A program made the translations under genes and the position numbers. Source: Cohaesibacter celericrescens (GTDB lineage Bacteria; Pseudomonadota; Alphaproteobacteria; Rhizobiales; Cohaesibacteraceae). From it: a stretch of 64,000 nt of DNA. The notes beneath the pieces were generated by a model that had not been told where the DNA came from, searched no databases, and was given only the letters and a program-made list of their open reading frames with translations. Positions 52,422 through 63,454 of the stretch are shown here, piece after piece (the first letter of the stretch is position 1; each line of letters begins with the position of its first letter). The stretch is from assembly GCF_002866925.1 (NCBI RefSeq), contig NZ_PKUQ01000001.1:558001-622000 (forward strand), in the 5' to 3' direction.

Positions 52422-53162
52422 TTACCCTGCCAGGGTAATCTGTCCAAGTCCGAAAAGGTGAGCTGGTTTAAAGTGAACAGCACCATCTGCGCTCGGAATT
52501 GGCTCATGAATGGCATCACCACTTAAAAAATTAACGCCCCCACAGACCGCGTTTGTGGCGAGGCTAATCGTTTGGATACCATGCCCTATAACTTTGAACT
52601 CAAGAGCGCTGGCGCGGGAGACAAATCTTGTTATCCGGTCAATCAGTTCAACTTCGCCACGGTTGTTGTTACGGAGATCAAATCCTGTTGCAAAAACACC
52701 AGGAAAACTGAAGCGTCTAAAATTCCTTTCATCGATAGGGGACAGACAAATAAATCCGCGACAATAGGCCTTAAAAGGATCGAGGATATGCTTCAAATCC
52801 TGCCCTTCAATAGCAGCCGGAATTTCGCTGATTTCTATCACCAATCGGTTTCTCATATCAATCTGAAGCATCTTCAGAATCTCGAGAAAAGCTTTCCTGT
52901 TTGATTGATCAATCAGGAACTTAAAACGGATTGGCAGCAGAGCAAGCGTATTCTGTCCATTTTTGTCCTTCTTGGTAATCACATCCAAAACGGACGTTAG
53001 AAATGCCATATCCCCTTTTTGGGTGCGGACTTGGCCTTGCGATATAGCTTCAGGGCGAAAAGCCATCAAAGCGTTGGCCTTCACATGCCAAATAGGGCGA
53101 TAAAAAATGTGACTGTCTGCTGATGCAAGCCCTCTATTTTTAATTTTTGGAGGTAAGTTCAA
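52422..53162 (-). CDS. Degenerate EAL-domain protein
   Basis: A 246-residue protein with an EAL-like layout but without the catalytic motifs. The EAL position reads NALMAFRPEA, the ExTE block reads IEISEIP, the DDFG block is not recognisable (GFICLSPIDE), and the AEGVET block reads IGHGIQT. It probably does not cleave c-di-GMP and may bind a nucleotide or a partner protein. I place the start at the TTG at 53162, which has AGGAG 7 bases upstream inside the end of the receiver gene. It is the last gene of a four-gene signalling unit. Confidence 0.7.
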   Translation of the reverse strand: MNLPPKIKNRGLASADSHIFYRPIWHVKANALMAFRPEAISQGQVRTQKGDMAFLTSVLDVITKKDKNGQNTLALLPIRFKFLIDQSNRKAFLEILKMLQIDMRNRLVIEISEIPAAIEGQDLKHILDPFKAYCRGFICLSPIDERNFRRFSFPGVFATGFDLRNNNRGEVELIDRITRFVSRASALEFKVIGHGIQTISLATNAVCGGVNFLSGDAIHEPIPSADGAVHFKPAHLFGLGQITLAG

Positions 53163-53538
53163 AAATGATCTCCTCAATTACATTCAGACCGAAGGGTTTT
53201 TGTAAGGTCCGATAAGCTCCCAACTTCTTTGCCAGTTCAAGAAAGGTCATGTTTTGGGTAGCGCCACCACCAGAAATAGCGACAATCTTACTTAGAGGAT
53301 TCAACTTTTTTAATCCAATAATCGTTTCTATGCCCTCTTGGTTTGGCATCAGAATATCTGTTATGACCAGATCAAAGTCATTTTTTTCCGCAATATCGAA
53401 TCCCTCTTTCCCATCTTCTGCTTCAACGACACGACAGCCTGCTTCTTCGAGAAGATCTCGGAGAAGCAAGCGAAATTCTTTATTGTCTTCAATGACCAAT
53501 ACACTTAACATGTTTTTATTATACCCAATGTTATCCAT
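53140..53538 (-). CDS. Single-domain response regulator
   Basis: A 132-residue receiver domain only. LVIEDN holds the acidic pocket, FDLVITDILMP the phosphorylated Asp, ISGGG the conserved Ser/Thr position and LQKPFG the conserved Lys. It has no output domain, like CheY or phosphorelay proteins. The ATG at 53538 overlaps the end of the REC-EAL gene by 8 bases; an ATG at 53511 is another possible start. It probably takes phosphate from the nearby hybrid kinase. Confidence 0.88.
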   Translation of the reverse strand: MDNIGYNKNMLSVLVIEDNKEFRLLLRDLLEEAGCRVVEAEDGKEGFDIAEKNDFDLVITDILMPNQEGIETIIGLKKLNPLSKIVAISGGGATQNMTFLELAKKLGAYRTLQKPFGLNVIEEIIFELTSKN

Positions 53539-54775
53539 GATCCGCTTTTCTAGCGTTTTTTCTATTGGTTTTACCAACTTTCAATCGCAAATACTCTGTA
53601 ATTTCTTTAGAAGGCAGAGGTTTGCAATAATAGTAACCTTGCCCTCGGTCACACCCGATTGATTGTAAAAAACGAGCGGTTGAAAGCGTTTCGATGCCCT
53701 CTGCGCAAACAATTAACCCAAGAGAACGGGCTAATGCCATTTGCGCTTTTATGACCATTTTTGCATCATCATTTTGATCCAAGTCCCTGACCAATGAACG
53801 ATCAAATTTCAATTCGCAGAGAGGCATCCGATAGACTTCAGCCAACGACGAATAACCGGATCCAAAATCATCGAGCGACACGTCAATTCTTTTTATCCTC
53901 AATCGAGTAAGTATCTCATTTGCCATGTCAGGATCAGCCATGGCAGCCTGCTCCGTTATTTCGGCAACCAAAAGGGATCTTTCTATTCCCGCCTCATCAA
54001 GCATAAACGCCAAGCGGTTCGGCAATGACAAATCGGTGAGGTTTTTAGGGGACAGATTGATTGAAATTGGACATTGAATTCCCAACGACCGCCAATGCTG
54101 CTGCTGTGCAATAGCTCCTTTTATCACAGCTTCGGTTAGCTGCCCGATAAGCCCTTCATTTTCGGCAAATTCAATGAAGGCATCAGGAAACAGCATGCCA
54201 TGGATTGCATGGTTCCATCGAACCAGTGCCTCGCAGCCTGTCACGGGAAAGCTATCAGAAACTTGCATCTCCACCTTGGGTTGATAGTGAAGTACCAACT
54301 CATTTTCATCTATGGCTCGCTGTAATTCTTGTTTCGTGATCAACAATGGTTGTTTTGGTTGGTATGCTCTTTCTGTGGGAACTTTCGGTGACATCACCAC
54401 CCTCACCTTCGAGAGAGATTGCTCCAGAGACGCCACTGAAATCGGTTTTTGAAGAGAGGGCAACATAGTCAGGCCAAGGCTCTCTCCGACGCGCAGAGAG
54501 GTTGAAAGGACCCGCTTGTCTTGTCCACTGGCAAGAATGATAGACGCTTGGCAATTCCGAGTAGAGAGAAGCCGGAGAATTTCAACACCGTCAACGTCTG
54601 GCAATGTCAAATCCAGTAGGATCACATCTGGAACCATATGATCGATAAGTTCAAATAGTGCTTCACTGTCCGCAGATTCAAACACGTAAAAGGAGAGATC
54701 TTCAGCGACGTCTCGAAAAAATGCACGAATACCTTCGTCGTCATCCACGATAATCAAGTTGAATTTTTTATTCAT
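53531..54775 (-). CDS. Receiver-EAL c-di-GMP phosphodiesterase
   Basis: A 414-residue response regulator with an N-terminal receiver (about 1-125: IIVDDDEG, VILLDLTLP, LQKPIS) and a C-terminal EAL domain (about 150-405). The catalytic residues are present: CEALVRWN, the ExTE block EITE, LDDFGSGYSSL, KFDRSLVRDL, CAEGIET and QGYYYCKPL. It is expected to hydrolyse c-di-GMP when the receiver is phosphorylated. The ATG at 54775 has GAGA 6 bases upstream; an ATG at 54781 lies too close to that site. It starts 8 bases after the kinase stop. Confidence 0.92.
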   Translation of the reverse strand: MNKKFNLIIVDDDEGIRAFFRDVAEDLSFYVFESADSEALFELIDHMVPDVILLDLTLPDVDGVEILRLLSTRNCQASIILASGQDKRVLSTSLRVGESLGLTMLPSLQKPISVASLEQSLSKVRVVMSPKVPTERAYQPKQPLLITKQELQRAIDENELVLHYQPKVEMQVSDSFPVTGCEALVRWNHAIHGMLFPDAFIEFAENEGLIGQLTEAVIKGAIAQQQHWRSLGIQCPISINLSPKNLTDLSLPNRLAFMLDEAGIERSLLVAEITEQAAMADPDMANEILTRLRIKRIDVSLDDFGSGYSSLAEVYRMPLCELKFDRSLVRDLDQNDDAKMVIKAQMALARSLGLIVCAEGIETLSTARFLQSIGCDRGQGYYYCKPLPSKEITEYLRLKVGKTNRKNARKADHG

Positions 54776-54783
54776 GTTCATTC

Positions 54784-57700
54784 TCAATTATCAACTGCTG
54801 TGATGAAATCTGGTGAAGTCTTTGCATCCAGTGCAGCACGGATTTTTGTGGCGAGATCAACCCTACGATAAGGCTTGGTTACCAAGTTTGTGGCAGCCTT
54901 GACCTCTCCGTCATGCAGGATGGCCGCTTCGGCGAAACCTGTTGTAAAAACAATGGGTAATTCCGGCCGGATCTTTGTTGTTGCCTTTGCAAGTTCAGTC
55001 CCCCCTAACCCACCAGGCATTACAATATCAGTAAACATAAGGTCGATATCAGGGCGTGAATGGATGAAGTCCAAAGCATGGACGCCATTTTCTGCTTCAA
55101 TTGTGGTAAAACCCAGATCTTCCAACAAGGCGATGGCAATTTCGCGCACCTCCGTCTGATCTTCAACGACGAGAATTGTCTCATGCCCAGTATGATGCTC
55201 GACTATTTTTTCTTCCGCAACAACGGCCAATTCAGGCTTCTTAGCCGCCGCGGGAAGGAACAGTCTCAGTGTTGTTCCTCGACCCAGCTCGCTATATACG
55301 CGAATGTGCCCTCCGGTCTGATTGATAAAACCGTAAACCATGCTGAGTCCCAGACCACTGCCTTTGCCAACATCTTTGGTCGTAAAAAATGGATCAAATA
55401 TTTTGTCAATCTGGTCTGGAGCAATGCCACAACCCGTATCAGTTATGGCAATGACGACATAGTCTCCGGGCGAAACTTCGCTTTCCCGAGCCGCATATTC
55501 TTCGTCCAGCGTGATATTGCTGCTTTCGACAGTCAACGAACCACCATTGGGCATCGCATCGCGCGCATTTATCGCCAGATTTATCAGTGCGGATTCCAGT
55601 TGGTTCGTATCGGTTTCAATAATTGAAATTTCGCGTCCAAGACAGCATTCCAACGTTACCGCACCACCTAACGTACGCTTCAACATAGTGCATACATTTT
55701 CAATCAAGGGGTTGATTTCAACGGCCTCAGTTTCAAGTTTCTGTCGTCTAGAAAAAGCCAGCAACCGCCGTGTCAACTCCGCCCCTTTGTCGACAGCACT
55801 CAGAGCGGCTGTTACACGTTTCACGGCTTTAGGATCCTGACTTACAGAGCGTTCAATCAATTGCAGGTTCCCCAAGACGACCCCGAGCAAGTTGTTAAAA
55901 TCATGTGCCAATCCGCCAGTCAGCTGGCCAACGGTTTCCATTTTTTGAGCCTGAACAAACTTTCTTTCAATAGCTTTTCTGTCGGTAATATCGGTGATGA
56001 CCGCGAGTGACTTGCTGAAAACTCCATTGTCATCACACTCGGCGATGGCATTCAAAAGCACATCAATAGTCTTGCCTGATTTAGATACCATCTGAACATC
56101 GATGTTTTTGCAGAATCCACTCTGTACAAAAGCGGGATGTGTTTTCTCGCTGAGTATTTTTCGACTGTCTTTACTGAAAAACGAGGCTGCATCACATCCG
56201 ATAACGTCCTCACGGCTGTATTCAAGCTTCTCAAGCCAAAAATCGCTCACACTGAGCAAAGATCCATGTGGGTCGACAGAATGCAACATGACCGGCGTAT
56301 TGTTGTAGAGCATACGATAACGCTCTTCGCTGGTACGCAAAGCATTCGTTGTTTTCATTTCCGCGGTAATGTCGGATGATGCCACAAAAATAAACTGCTC
56401 ACCCGTAGCAGGGTCCGTGTAAGGAACCTTGTCTGTTCGGCACCAACCACGAGGACCGTCTTTGGGCGTATATTCTTCTACGATGCCCAGCGTTGCTTCA
56501 CCTGACGTGATTACTTCGAGATCATCATCAAGATATTTTTGCGCAAACTCGGGAAATAAATCAAAGGTATTGCGGCCCTCTGCATCGGCTACAGACATCC
56601 CCATGGATTGTGCTGCAGGTTCATTAAGTCGCAAAATAGTATTGTTATCATCCTTATAAAATATGCGCATAGGCACATTGTTGAGAATAAGCTCAAGCTC
56701 ACTTTTATTGCGTTTTAGCTGATCTTCAGCCAGTTTCCGATCGGTGATGTCGATTGCAATCACGATCACACCACGGATTTCGCCGGCGAGGTCACATTCC
56801 GCAGAATAAATCACCTGAACATTTCTGGTTTTGCCATCCGGATAGGCAATTTCTCTTTCGATCGTTACATCATTGCCCAGTTTCATCTGAGCCAGGTTTT
56901 TCTTTAGACCGAGCAGTTGCTGTCTATCCAGGACCTCTGCGACATCTTTGTTGACCACACTGCCTGCTGGTAGATTATACCATTCCGCTCCGGTCTGATT
57001 GACAAACCTGAATTTAAGATCGAGATCAATATAGGTGACTAAAAATGGCAAATTGTCAGTGACCAACTTTAACAGCGTTTCACTTTCTTTTTTATCAGAA
57101 ATATCGCGACCTTCCGCGATGAAACGAATGATATTGCCGGAGTTGTCTGAAACCGGTTTTATGGAAAAATCGATGGGAACCTTGTGTCCATTTTGGGCCT
57201 GTATCTGCAATTCATAGCGTACAAATTCACCATGCTTGGCCCTATTCCAAGCATCCTGCAGCCTGATCACGGTTGCTTCGTCAAACTGCCAGCAATCATT
57301 ATCAGCCAAATGTCGACCGACCAGTTGATCCCTTTCCAATCCCAAGAAGTCAATGGCTGTATCATTTATCTCCAAGACAATGCCGTCTTGGTCCAGAAGG
57401 CTACATAACTGAAAGGAATGATGGAAAATTGCGCCATATCGTGCCTCAGCATCGCGCCAACCGGCTTCAGCAATGCGTTCCTTGGTTACGTCCTGCATTG
57501 AAACAACGGCACCCAGTAGTTTATTATCGGAATCAAGCATCTGGGATGCTGTCGCCACTATTTGCCTGCGCGCATGCCCTTTGGCAGCAATGACGATCTC
57601 TTGAGACTCGACAAGCTCTCCCATCAAAGCGCGATATAACGGAATCCGTTCTTTTCGAAGCGGTGTGATGCCATCGGCCTCATAGAGGTCATAGTGATTT

Positions 57701-58776
57701 GCCCACTCTTCAGGACGTATCGGCGCTCTCTCAAGTCCGTGAAATTCGCGGGAGGCAGTATTGAAAATCGACAAGGCTCCCTGTGCATCGCAAGCCACGA
57801 TACCTTCTTGGATATTTTCGAGCACTGCTTCTAAAAAATGTCTACTCTGTTCCAGCTCGATGCTGGCCTGCTTCTGATCATCAATGTCTTCGATACTAAT
57901 GATTATGCCCCCGATGGTGCCGTCTTTATGACACCATGGTTGAATATGCCTCCGCACCCATCTAAATCCGGTTTCACCGGTTGGCATCTTGTCTTCTTCA
58001 AAAGTTATGGTTTCACCATCAAGACCGCGCTGCCATTGTTGCGCCCAGTTGCCCGGTAGATTTGACATAAGGATGTTGTGCCGTTTGCCGACAATATCCT
58101 GATCACCAAGCTTGAAAGTGTCACGCCACTGTTTGCTTGCAGCAATATATTGCAAATCCTTGTCAAGCATCGCGACCGAAATGGGGACGTGCTCGAAAAA
58201 CAACCCAAGCTGATGCTCCACTAAATCGAGGCTATTTTCAGCTTTTATCCGACTTTCAAATTGGTTTCTTGCGTCAGCTGCTACGCCACGCATTTCGATA
58301 CTGGCCGCCGCAATTGATGCCAAATCAGTCAGGCGTGCTTTATCAATCTCGGAGAATTCATGTCGGGGCTTATCATCTAGCAGGCATAAGGTCCCCAATT
58401 TGTAGCCATTTGAATCTATAAGCGGTGCACCAGCATAAAACCGGACTTTATGGCCTTCGGTCACAAACGGATGGCACGCAAAACGGCTATCATCACTTGC
58501 GTCGGCCACACACATGACCTCATCCTGCAAAATGGTGTAGGAACAAAAGGAACCGCCACGGTCGGCACCCGTTGCTTCAGTCCCAAATGCGGCTTTGAAT
58601 TCAAGTTGCGTACTTCCCACAAGGCAGACCAAGCCGATGGATGCCTCAAATTGTTTCGCGGCAACGCGTGCAATGCGATCAAAATGTTCTTCTGGAGCTG
58701 TGTTCAAAATTTCGTAATTTTTAAGCGCAGCCAATCGCTCGATTTCGTCATGAGGCAGATTTGGGGACGTCGTCAT
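54784..58776 (-). CDS. Hybrid sensor histidine kinase with GAF and six PAS domains
   Basis: A 1330-residue cytoplasmic kinase without membrane spans. An N-terminal GAF domain (about 20-165) is followed by six PAS-type domains between about 190 and 940, then HisKA with the phospho-acceptor His958 in [12 protein letters not shown], the HATPase (N-box [10 protein letters not shown] near 1070, [17 protein letters not shown]) and a C-terminal receiver with Asp1250 in FTDIVMP. The HDFNNLL box places it in the HWE-distant, hybrid PAS group common in rhizobia. The many PAS domains suggest several cues. It heads the unit kinase - REC-EAL - REC - EAL-like, so it probably controls c-di-GMP. Confidence 0.92.
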   Translation of the reverse strand: MTTSPNLPHDEIERLAALKNYEILNTAPEEHFDRIARVAAKQFEASIGLVCLVGSTQLEFKAAFGTEATGADRGGSFCSYTILQDEVMCVADASDDSRFACHPFVTEGHKVRFYAGAPLIDSNGYKLGTLCLLDDKPRHEFSEIDKARLTDLASIAAASIEMRGVAADARNQFESRIKAENSLDLVEHQLGLFFEHVPISVAMLDKDLQYIAASKQWRDTFKLGDQDIVGKRHNILMSNLPGNWAQQWQRGLDGETITFEEDKMPTGETGFRWVRRHIQPWCHKDGTIGGIIISIEDIDDQKQASIELEQSRHFLEAVLENIQEGIVACDAQGALSIFNTASREFHGLERAPIRPEEWANHYDLYEADGITPLRKERIPLYRALMGELVESQEIVIAAKGHARRQIVATASQMLDSDNKLLGAVVSMQDVTKERIAEAGWRDAEARYGAIFHHSFQLCSLLDQDGIVLEINDTAIDFLGLERDQLVGRHLADNDCWQFDEATVIRLQDAWNRAKHGEFVRYELQIQAQNGHKVPIDFSIKPVSDNSGNIIRFIAEGRDISDKKESETLLKLVTDNLPFLVTYIDLDLKFRFVNQTGAEWYNLPAGSVVNKDVAEVLDRQQLLGLKKNLAQMKLGNDVTIEREIAYPDGKTRNVQVIYSAECDLAGEIRGVIVIAIDITDRKLAEDQLKRNKSELELILNNVPMRIFYKDDNNTILRLNEPAAQSMGMSVADAEGRNTFDLFPEFAQKYLDDDLEVITSGEATLGIVEEYTPKDGPRGWCRTDKVPYTDPATGEQFIFVASSDITAEMKTTNALRTSEERYRMLYNNTPVMLHSVDPHGSLLSVSDFWLEKLEYSREDVIGCDAASFFSKDSRKILSEKTHPAFVQSGFCKNIDVQMVSKSGKTIDVLLNAIAECDDNGVFSKSLAVITDITDRKAIERKFVQAQKMETVGQLTGGLAHDFNNLLGVVLGNLQLIERSVSQDPKAVKRVTAALSAVDKGAELTRRLLAFSRRQKLETEAVEINPLIENVCTMLKRTLGGAVTLECCLGREISIIETDTNQLESALINLAINARDAMPNGGSLTVESSNITLDEEYAARESEVSPGDYVVIAITDTGCGIAPDQIDKIFDPFFTTKDVGKGSGLGLSMVYGFINQTGGHIRVYSELGRGTTLRLFLPAAAKKPELAVVAEEKIVEHHTGHETILVVEDQTEVREIAIALLEDLGFTTIEAENGVHALDFIHSRPDIDLMFTDIVMPGGLGGTELAKATTKIRPELPIVFTTGFAEAAILHDGEVKAATNLVTKPYRRVDLATKIRAALDAKTSPDFITAVDN

Positions 58777-59644
58777 ACGGCAACAAGCCTCTTTCTCGCG
58801 ACAATAAAAGTAATTATAATTACCTATGTTTTGATGGACAAAAATGAATAGGTTGTAAATTGTTGAGCCTATATATTAAGAAAATCGATTATTAAGTTAT
58901 TTTTTTATTACAAGGGACCAATCGAGATATAGCCTGTCAATAGGAGGGCATATTGAGAATTTAATTCTCAATGCAGCCGCGGAAATTATGATTTGAAAAG
59001 CTGATTCCGTTTAGGGGATTGAACGGTTGAACAATCGTGGCAGTGAATAGTTTGTTGAAAATCAGTATTTGATGCTCAACAACACCTGCTTATCGCCCAT
59101 GAGGTGAAAAACTCGGCCGAGATCAAGGGCAATTTGCGAATAGGACTGACCAGGCGAGGTCTAAACTTGGTCCTGAGGGCAGTAGCGCAATAATGATTGA
59201 AATTCCTATCGTCATCTCAGGAATTCACAATTGATCGGGACCGGGCAGGGAATGGACACCGTTTTACCGACAAAAAATAGAACGCGACCAAATATCCTGC
59301 AGCCGTTACGAGTGAGGAGACCTGCTGCGAACGGAAATATTACGTCCCCAGAATCTGACGGCCCAAACGGTCAGCTTCGACCTTGCGGGTAATGCGATCA
59401 CGGTGCGAGCGTAACCCCAGACCCGCGTGTTCATCAACAGGCCGGATACAATCTATCTTCGCAAATCAACCTAATTGGGCCACCGCACTCTAATGTTAAA
59501 CAGACGGGAAAGAGTGCGACTGAGCCCATTGGGCTATGATGTCCGTCTCTGGCCGCCTTGCCCCGGTCTTTCATAAGTCGGTTACCTTCAAAAATGGTAC
59601 CGCGTTCATCCAGCAAAGCCTTCTACCGAATTTTGAGGCAAGTT
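58777..59644. other. Gene-poor gap with one palindrome
   Basis: These 868 bases hold no gene I can support. The first part, which should contain the kinase promoter, is AT-rich. A 21-base palindrome ATTGAGAATTTAATTCTCAAT lies at 58952-58972. On the minus strand a stretch ending at 59340 reads CIRPVDEHAGLGLRSHRDRI without a start and with stops on both sides; it may be a gene relic but I do not recognise it. Confidence 0.5.
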
Positions 59645-60931
59645 CTAATTTCCAAAACCCGCTAGTCGTGGCAGCCACAGCGCAAGAGGTTCAAATATCA
59701 GCACCAGTACTAAGCCGATGAGCATCAGGATGACATAAGGCATCGCCCCGCGAATGACGTCGGCCAACGGGGCTTTGGCGATGCCCTTGATGACAAAGAG
59801 ATTCATTCCGACCGGCGGTGTGATTAAAGCCAACTCAAGGTTGATCATCAGCAAAATACCATACCAAACCAAATTGACGTCAAAAGCCATCAGCGCGGGC
59901 AAAATGATTGGTGTTGTGATCAGGATAATTGCAATCGTTTCCAGAAACATCCCGAGGATGAAGATCACGAGCATGATCATTAGGATAAATTGCATGGGGC
60001 CAAGGCCCATCGACGTCACACTTTCCATCAATTGGATCGGTAGACGGATGATGGTCACGGCATGCCCGAACATTGCTGCGGCGGCCAAGATCATGAACAA
60101 CATAGAGGTGGTTCGCACAGTATCATAGGCGGTTATCGCCAAGTCCCGAATCCCAAAATTTTTATAGACAACGCTACCGACAAAGAGCGCATAGATTGAT
60201 CCAATCGCTGCTGCCTCGGAGGCGGTGAACACCCCGAGATAAATGCCGCCAAGCACCAGTGGTGGCATTATTAAGGACCAGAATGACTTACGCATCGCCC
60301 CGAGGCAACTCTTCCATCCGATCCAATCGATATCCTCGATTTCTTTGCGCAGATAGCCTTGGGCCATGCAATAAATAGCAAACAGCAGCGCCATCATGAT
60401 ACCCGGGATTAATCCGGCTATAAATAACGCGCCAATCGAGGTTTCCGAGACAATAGCATAGAGAATAAGGGGGCCGGACGGTGGGATCAGAATGCCAAGC
60501 GTTCCGCCCGCAGCAATCACCCCGTAAGTATCCGAGGGGCGATACCCGAACCGCTTCATTTGCGGTATAGCGCTCGATCCTATGGTCAAAGCAGTCGCCA
60601 CGCTTGATCCGGATATTGCTGCGAAAATTGTGCAGGCAAGAACGGTGGCCACGCCAAGGCCGCCTTTGAGATGACCAACCATCGCATTTGCCGCATCATA
60701 GAGATCATCCACAACTTTAGACCGGATCATAACATGCGCCATGAATGCGAACATCGGAATAGCGGTCAGCAGCCCATTGTCGAGTTTGGCAAACACTGTG
60801 TCGGCCACAGATGAAATACTACCTTCACTCAGGATGGTAATCGCCAACGACGTCAACGCGAGCCCGGCAAATATTGGTATGCCAGTGAGCAACATAGCGA
60901 TCAACACGACCAGAATAGTGAATGTCATCAT
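59645..60931 (-). CDS. dctM: TRAP transporter large permease (DctM type)
   Basis: A 428-residue protein with about 12 spans that carries out solute:Na+ symport. Family blocks visible are IFAAISGSSVATALTIGS, GVIAAGGTLGILIPPS and the C-terminal LITPPVGMNLFVIKG. The ATG at 60931 forms the overlap ATGA with the dctQ stop. It is the last gene of the operon. Confidence 0.94.
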   Translation of the reverse strand: MMTFTILVVLIAMLLTGIPIFAGLALTSLAITILSEGSISSVADTVFAKLDNGLLTAIPMFAFMAHVMIRSKVVDDLYDAANAMVGHLKGGLGVATVLACTIFAAISGSSVATALTIGSSAIPQMKRFGYRPSDTYGVIAAGGTLGILIPPSGPLILYAIVSETSIGALFIAGLIPGIMMALLFAIYCMAQGYLRKEIEDIDWIGWKSCLGAMRKSFWSLIMPPLVLGGIYLGVFTASEAAAIGSIYALFVGSVVYKNFGIRDLAITAYDTVRTTSMLFMILAAAAMFGHAVTIIRLPIQLMESVTSMGLGPMQFILMIMLVIFILGMFLETIAIILITTPIILPALMAFDVNLVWYGILLMINLELALITPPVGMNLFVIKGIAKAPLADVIRGAMPYVILMLIGLVLVLIFEPLALWLPRLAGFGN

Positions 60932-61461
60932 GGCCGATTCCTCACAAATATCAGATCGAGACATTTCGCAGCGGCCAACAGGCACAAAAGCCCAGCCCCA
61001 ACCACCAGGAAGGATTGTGGAATCCACAAGGGTGCCTCAAGATAGCTGTCTGAATAAATCCCGAACATGAGAGAGAATTGCACCGAGTTGATGGCACTGA
61101 CACATAATACGGCCGCGACGATGGCGATCGAAAGGTTTGACCAGAATTCCAGAATCCAGCGTTTGCGCCCGGTAGCGTTTTCCGAGAAAATGTCGACGCT
61201 GACGTGTTCGCCTTTGCGTAGGACTTCGGCGGCTCCGAGCATCACAATAGCCACGACCAGAAAGCCCGAGAGTTCATCCGACCACGTCAGCGGGTGCCCG
61301 ATAAAATAGCGGCGAAACACGCTAAATCCCGTAACGGCAAGAGTGAGTATAATCAAGGCCGCACTCACGATGCTGGCCATGAAAGCCAGCCCACCAATCA
61401 GCCTCGTTAGATTTGAGGGGGCAACTAAGCCCCCCCCACCATTGTTTTCATCAAAATTCAT
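60928..61461 (-). CDS. dctQ: TRAP transporter small permease (DctQ type)
   Basis: A 177-residue protein with four spans. The family block PLTWSDELSGFLVV follows the first two spans, and the middle loop has LRKGEHVSVDIF. It lies 12 bases after dctP and overlaps dctM by 4 bases. Confidence 0.92.
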   Translation of the reverse strand: MNFDENNGGGGLVAPSNLTRLIGGLAFMASIVSAALIILTLAVTGFSVFRRYFIGHPLTWSDELSGFLVVAIVMLGAAEVLRKGEHVSVDIFSENATGRKRWILEFWSNLSIAIVAAVLCVSAINSVQFSLMFGIYSDSYLEAPLWIPQSFLVVGAGLLCLLAAAKCLDLIFVRNRP

Positions 61462-61473
61462 TGAACTTATGGC

Positions 61474-62469
61474 TCACATTTTGCTGATGAGATCGAGCAG
61501 CTTTTTGCCGTCTTCGCCTGATGCATCGCCAAAGGCTTTGTCAAAGGCTGGGCCCATGACGGCCTGAAGCGCCGCACTTTCGGCGTCGGTTGCGATATGC
61601 ACGGCCATGCCCGCTTCGGAGAGTTTAGCCGGTGCTTCTGCAGCCGAGGCTTCGGATGCCTCAATCGCCCAGACAGCGGCTTTGTGACCGGCTTCATCAA
61701 CAGCGGACTTATTGGCAGCGGAAAGACCATCATACCATTTCGGATTTACGTAGCCGTGGAAATAGATGGAAAACAGCGGCAGGATAGTAACATGGTCCTG
61801 TACTTCGAAATATTTGCGCGATACGGCTGCGGATATATCTGTCAGCCCGGCATCAATGACGCCGGTCGACAGCGCCTGATACACCTTGGAACCCGACATT
61901 GCAGAAGGGGCGGCCCCCATCGCCACAAATCCTGCGTCCGGAACCGGCCCTAGACCGCGAATTTTCACGCCATCAAAGTCGCCCGGAGCAATCAGTGGTC
62001 CGCCATTGGATGTGATTGCGGTAGACCTGGTGGTAAACATCCACGTTACATTACGCACACCTTTGGTGAGCAGTTTTTCTTCGAGAAATCCAGCCGCCTC
62101 GGAGCCGTCCCATTTCTGTAAGGCTTCCAGACTTGAAACCGCAAAGGGTCCAAGCGTGACGTTCATCAATGGTAGCGTTTTGCCCCATTGTGGGTTGATC
62201 GAAAAGGCGCATTCGATATCGCCCTTGGCCACTGACGTCGCGTTTTGTTTGGCCCCGACCAGAGAGTTGGTTCCAAACACTTGTACGTCGATCCCCCCGT
62301 TGGACAGGGTTTCAATCTCGGCTGCCCAGCGATCGATCACTTTAGCAATATGGTGAGCTGGTGGAAGCTGATGGCTGCACCGCATTACCGTTGTATCTGC
62401 GGCAGATACGAGGCCTGTATTTCCCAGTATCAACGCCAGACCGGCCATTATTCCTGTAATTAGTTTCAT
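61474..62469 (-). CDS. dctP: TRAP transporter solute-binding protein (DctP type)
   Basis: A 331-residue periplasmic protein. A signal peptide ends near GLVSAADT. Family features are CSHQLPPAHHIAKVIDRWA, the ligand-anchoring Arg in GVKIRGLGPVPDAGFVAMGA, and YQALSTGVIDAGLT. The start follows GGAGAGAGA. Substrates of DctP proteins are usually carboxylates, held by the conserved Arg. The neighbouring acyl-CoA genes suggest an organic acid that is activated with CoA. Confidence 0.93.
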   Translation of the reverse strand: MKLITGIMAGLALILGNTGLVSAADTTVMRCSHQLPPAHHIAKVIDRWAAEIETLSNGGIDVQVFGTNSLVGAKQNATSVAKGDIECAFSINPQWGKTLPLMNVTLGPFAVSSLEALQKWDGSEAAGFLEEKLLTKGVRNVTWMFTTRSTAITSNGGPLIAPGDFDGVKIRGLGPVPDAGFVAMGAAPSAMSGSKVYQALSTGVIDAGLTDISAAVSRKYFEVQDHVTILPLFSIYFHGYVNPKWYDGLSAANKSAVDEAGHKAAVWAIEASEASAAEAPAKLSEAGMAVHIATDAESAALQAVMGPAFDKAFGDASGEDGKKLLDLISKM

Positions 62470-62494
62470 TTCTCTCTCCCTTTTAAAGTCTTCG

Positions 62495-63454
62495 CTATGT
62501 GTTTTGAGGCTCCGCACTGTATGGGTAGGCTTTGGGCAAGCCTGCCTTGGCAAGCGACCCATAAAGCGGTTCCTGTGGCATTTCTCGATCCAGAATGCGA
62601 CGAACGGAAATCAGCGCCTCCAGATCAACTCCTGTCTCAAAGCCGGATGTTTCGCAGAGAAAAACCAAATCTTCCATCACGATATTGCCGGTGGCATTTA
62701 AAGCTGCGGGGCAGCCTCCTAACCCACCGAGTGACGCATCAAGAACGCGTGCGCCTTGTCCCATTGCGGCCGCGGCATTGGCAAGTCCCATGCCTCGCGT
62801 ATCATGAAGATGGACCCCAAAGTGTTTGTCGCCCGCCAGCCTTTGCATTTCTGTCGTGAGGTGGGCGACCTGGTGTGGTCCCGCATAGCCAACGGTATCG
62901 GCAATCGAAACAATATCGATGCCCATTGCATAGCATTTTTCCGCAAGGTCCAACACGGATTTAGGGGCGACATGTCCCGAGATTGAACAACCAAAGCTCA
63001 TCGCCAGACCGACTCCGATGATAGGTCCATTTTCCATAGCGTCACGCTGGGCGACAATGTCACCGATCTGTCTGAGCGTAGTTTCCTGCGAGCAGTTCAG
63101 ATTGGCCTCGTTATGTGCTTCGCTGGCGGAGACCACACATTGCAACTCAGCCACGCCGCTAGCAAACCCATTCTTAGCGCCGCGAAGGTTGGGTACAAGA
63201 GCCGCGGCGTGTGCACCGGGCAGCGCATCAATCGTCGCTGTCAAATCATCAATATCGGCGAACATAGGATAGCGGTCTTTGGGCAAGTATGAGCCCAATT
63301 CAAAATGCCGGATTCCGGATGCGTATTCCTGCTTCATCCACTCTTGCTTGCCAGCAGTCGAGGGATATTGTGTGACCATTTGCAACCCATCGCGCAGCCC
63401 CACCTCGCGTAGGGTGATCCTATCTTTCGGATACAATTTGTAGATATCAGTCAT
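62495..63454 (-). CDS. HMG-CoA-lyase family enzyme
   Basis: A 319-residue DRE-TIM aldolase-type lyase. Visible are LREVGLRDGLQM at the N-terminus, the metal-binding VHLHDTRGMGLAN and the C-terminal loop GGLGGCP with its conserved Cys. Family members split 3-hydroxy-3-methylglutaryl-CoA or similar acyl-CoAs to acetyl-CoA or acetoacetate-like products. The ATG at 63454 overlaps the CoA-transferase stop by 8 bases. Paired with a class III CoA transferase, it may act on an acid that the transferase has activated, for example a hydroxy-methyl dicarboxylate. Confidence 0.9.
   Translation of the reverse strand: MTDIYKLYPKDRITLREVGLRDGLQMVTQYPSTAGKQEWMKQEYASGIRHFELGSYLPKDRYPMFADIDDLTATIDALPGAHAAALVPNLRGAKNGFASGVAELQCVVSASEAHNEANLNCSQETTLRQIGDIVAQRDAMENGPIIGVGLAMSFGCSISGHVAPKSVLDLAEKCYAMGIDIVSIADTVGYAGPHQVAHLTTEMQRLAGDKHFGVHLHDTRGMGLANAAAAMGQGARVLDASLGGLGGCPAALNATGNIVMEDLVFLCETSGFETGVDLEALISVRRILDREMPQEPLYGSLAKAGLPKAYPYSAEPQNT

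Noticed and set aside
59434..59616. 60-residue minus-strand frame downstream of the TRAP operon
   Set aside because: No ribosome site or domain; probably chance or a relic.
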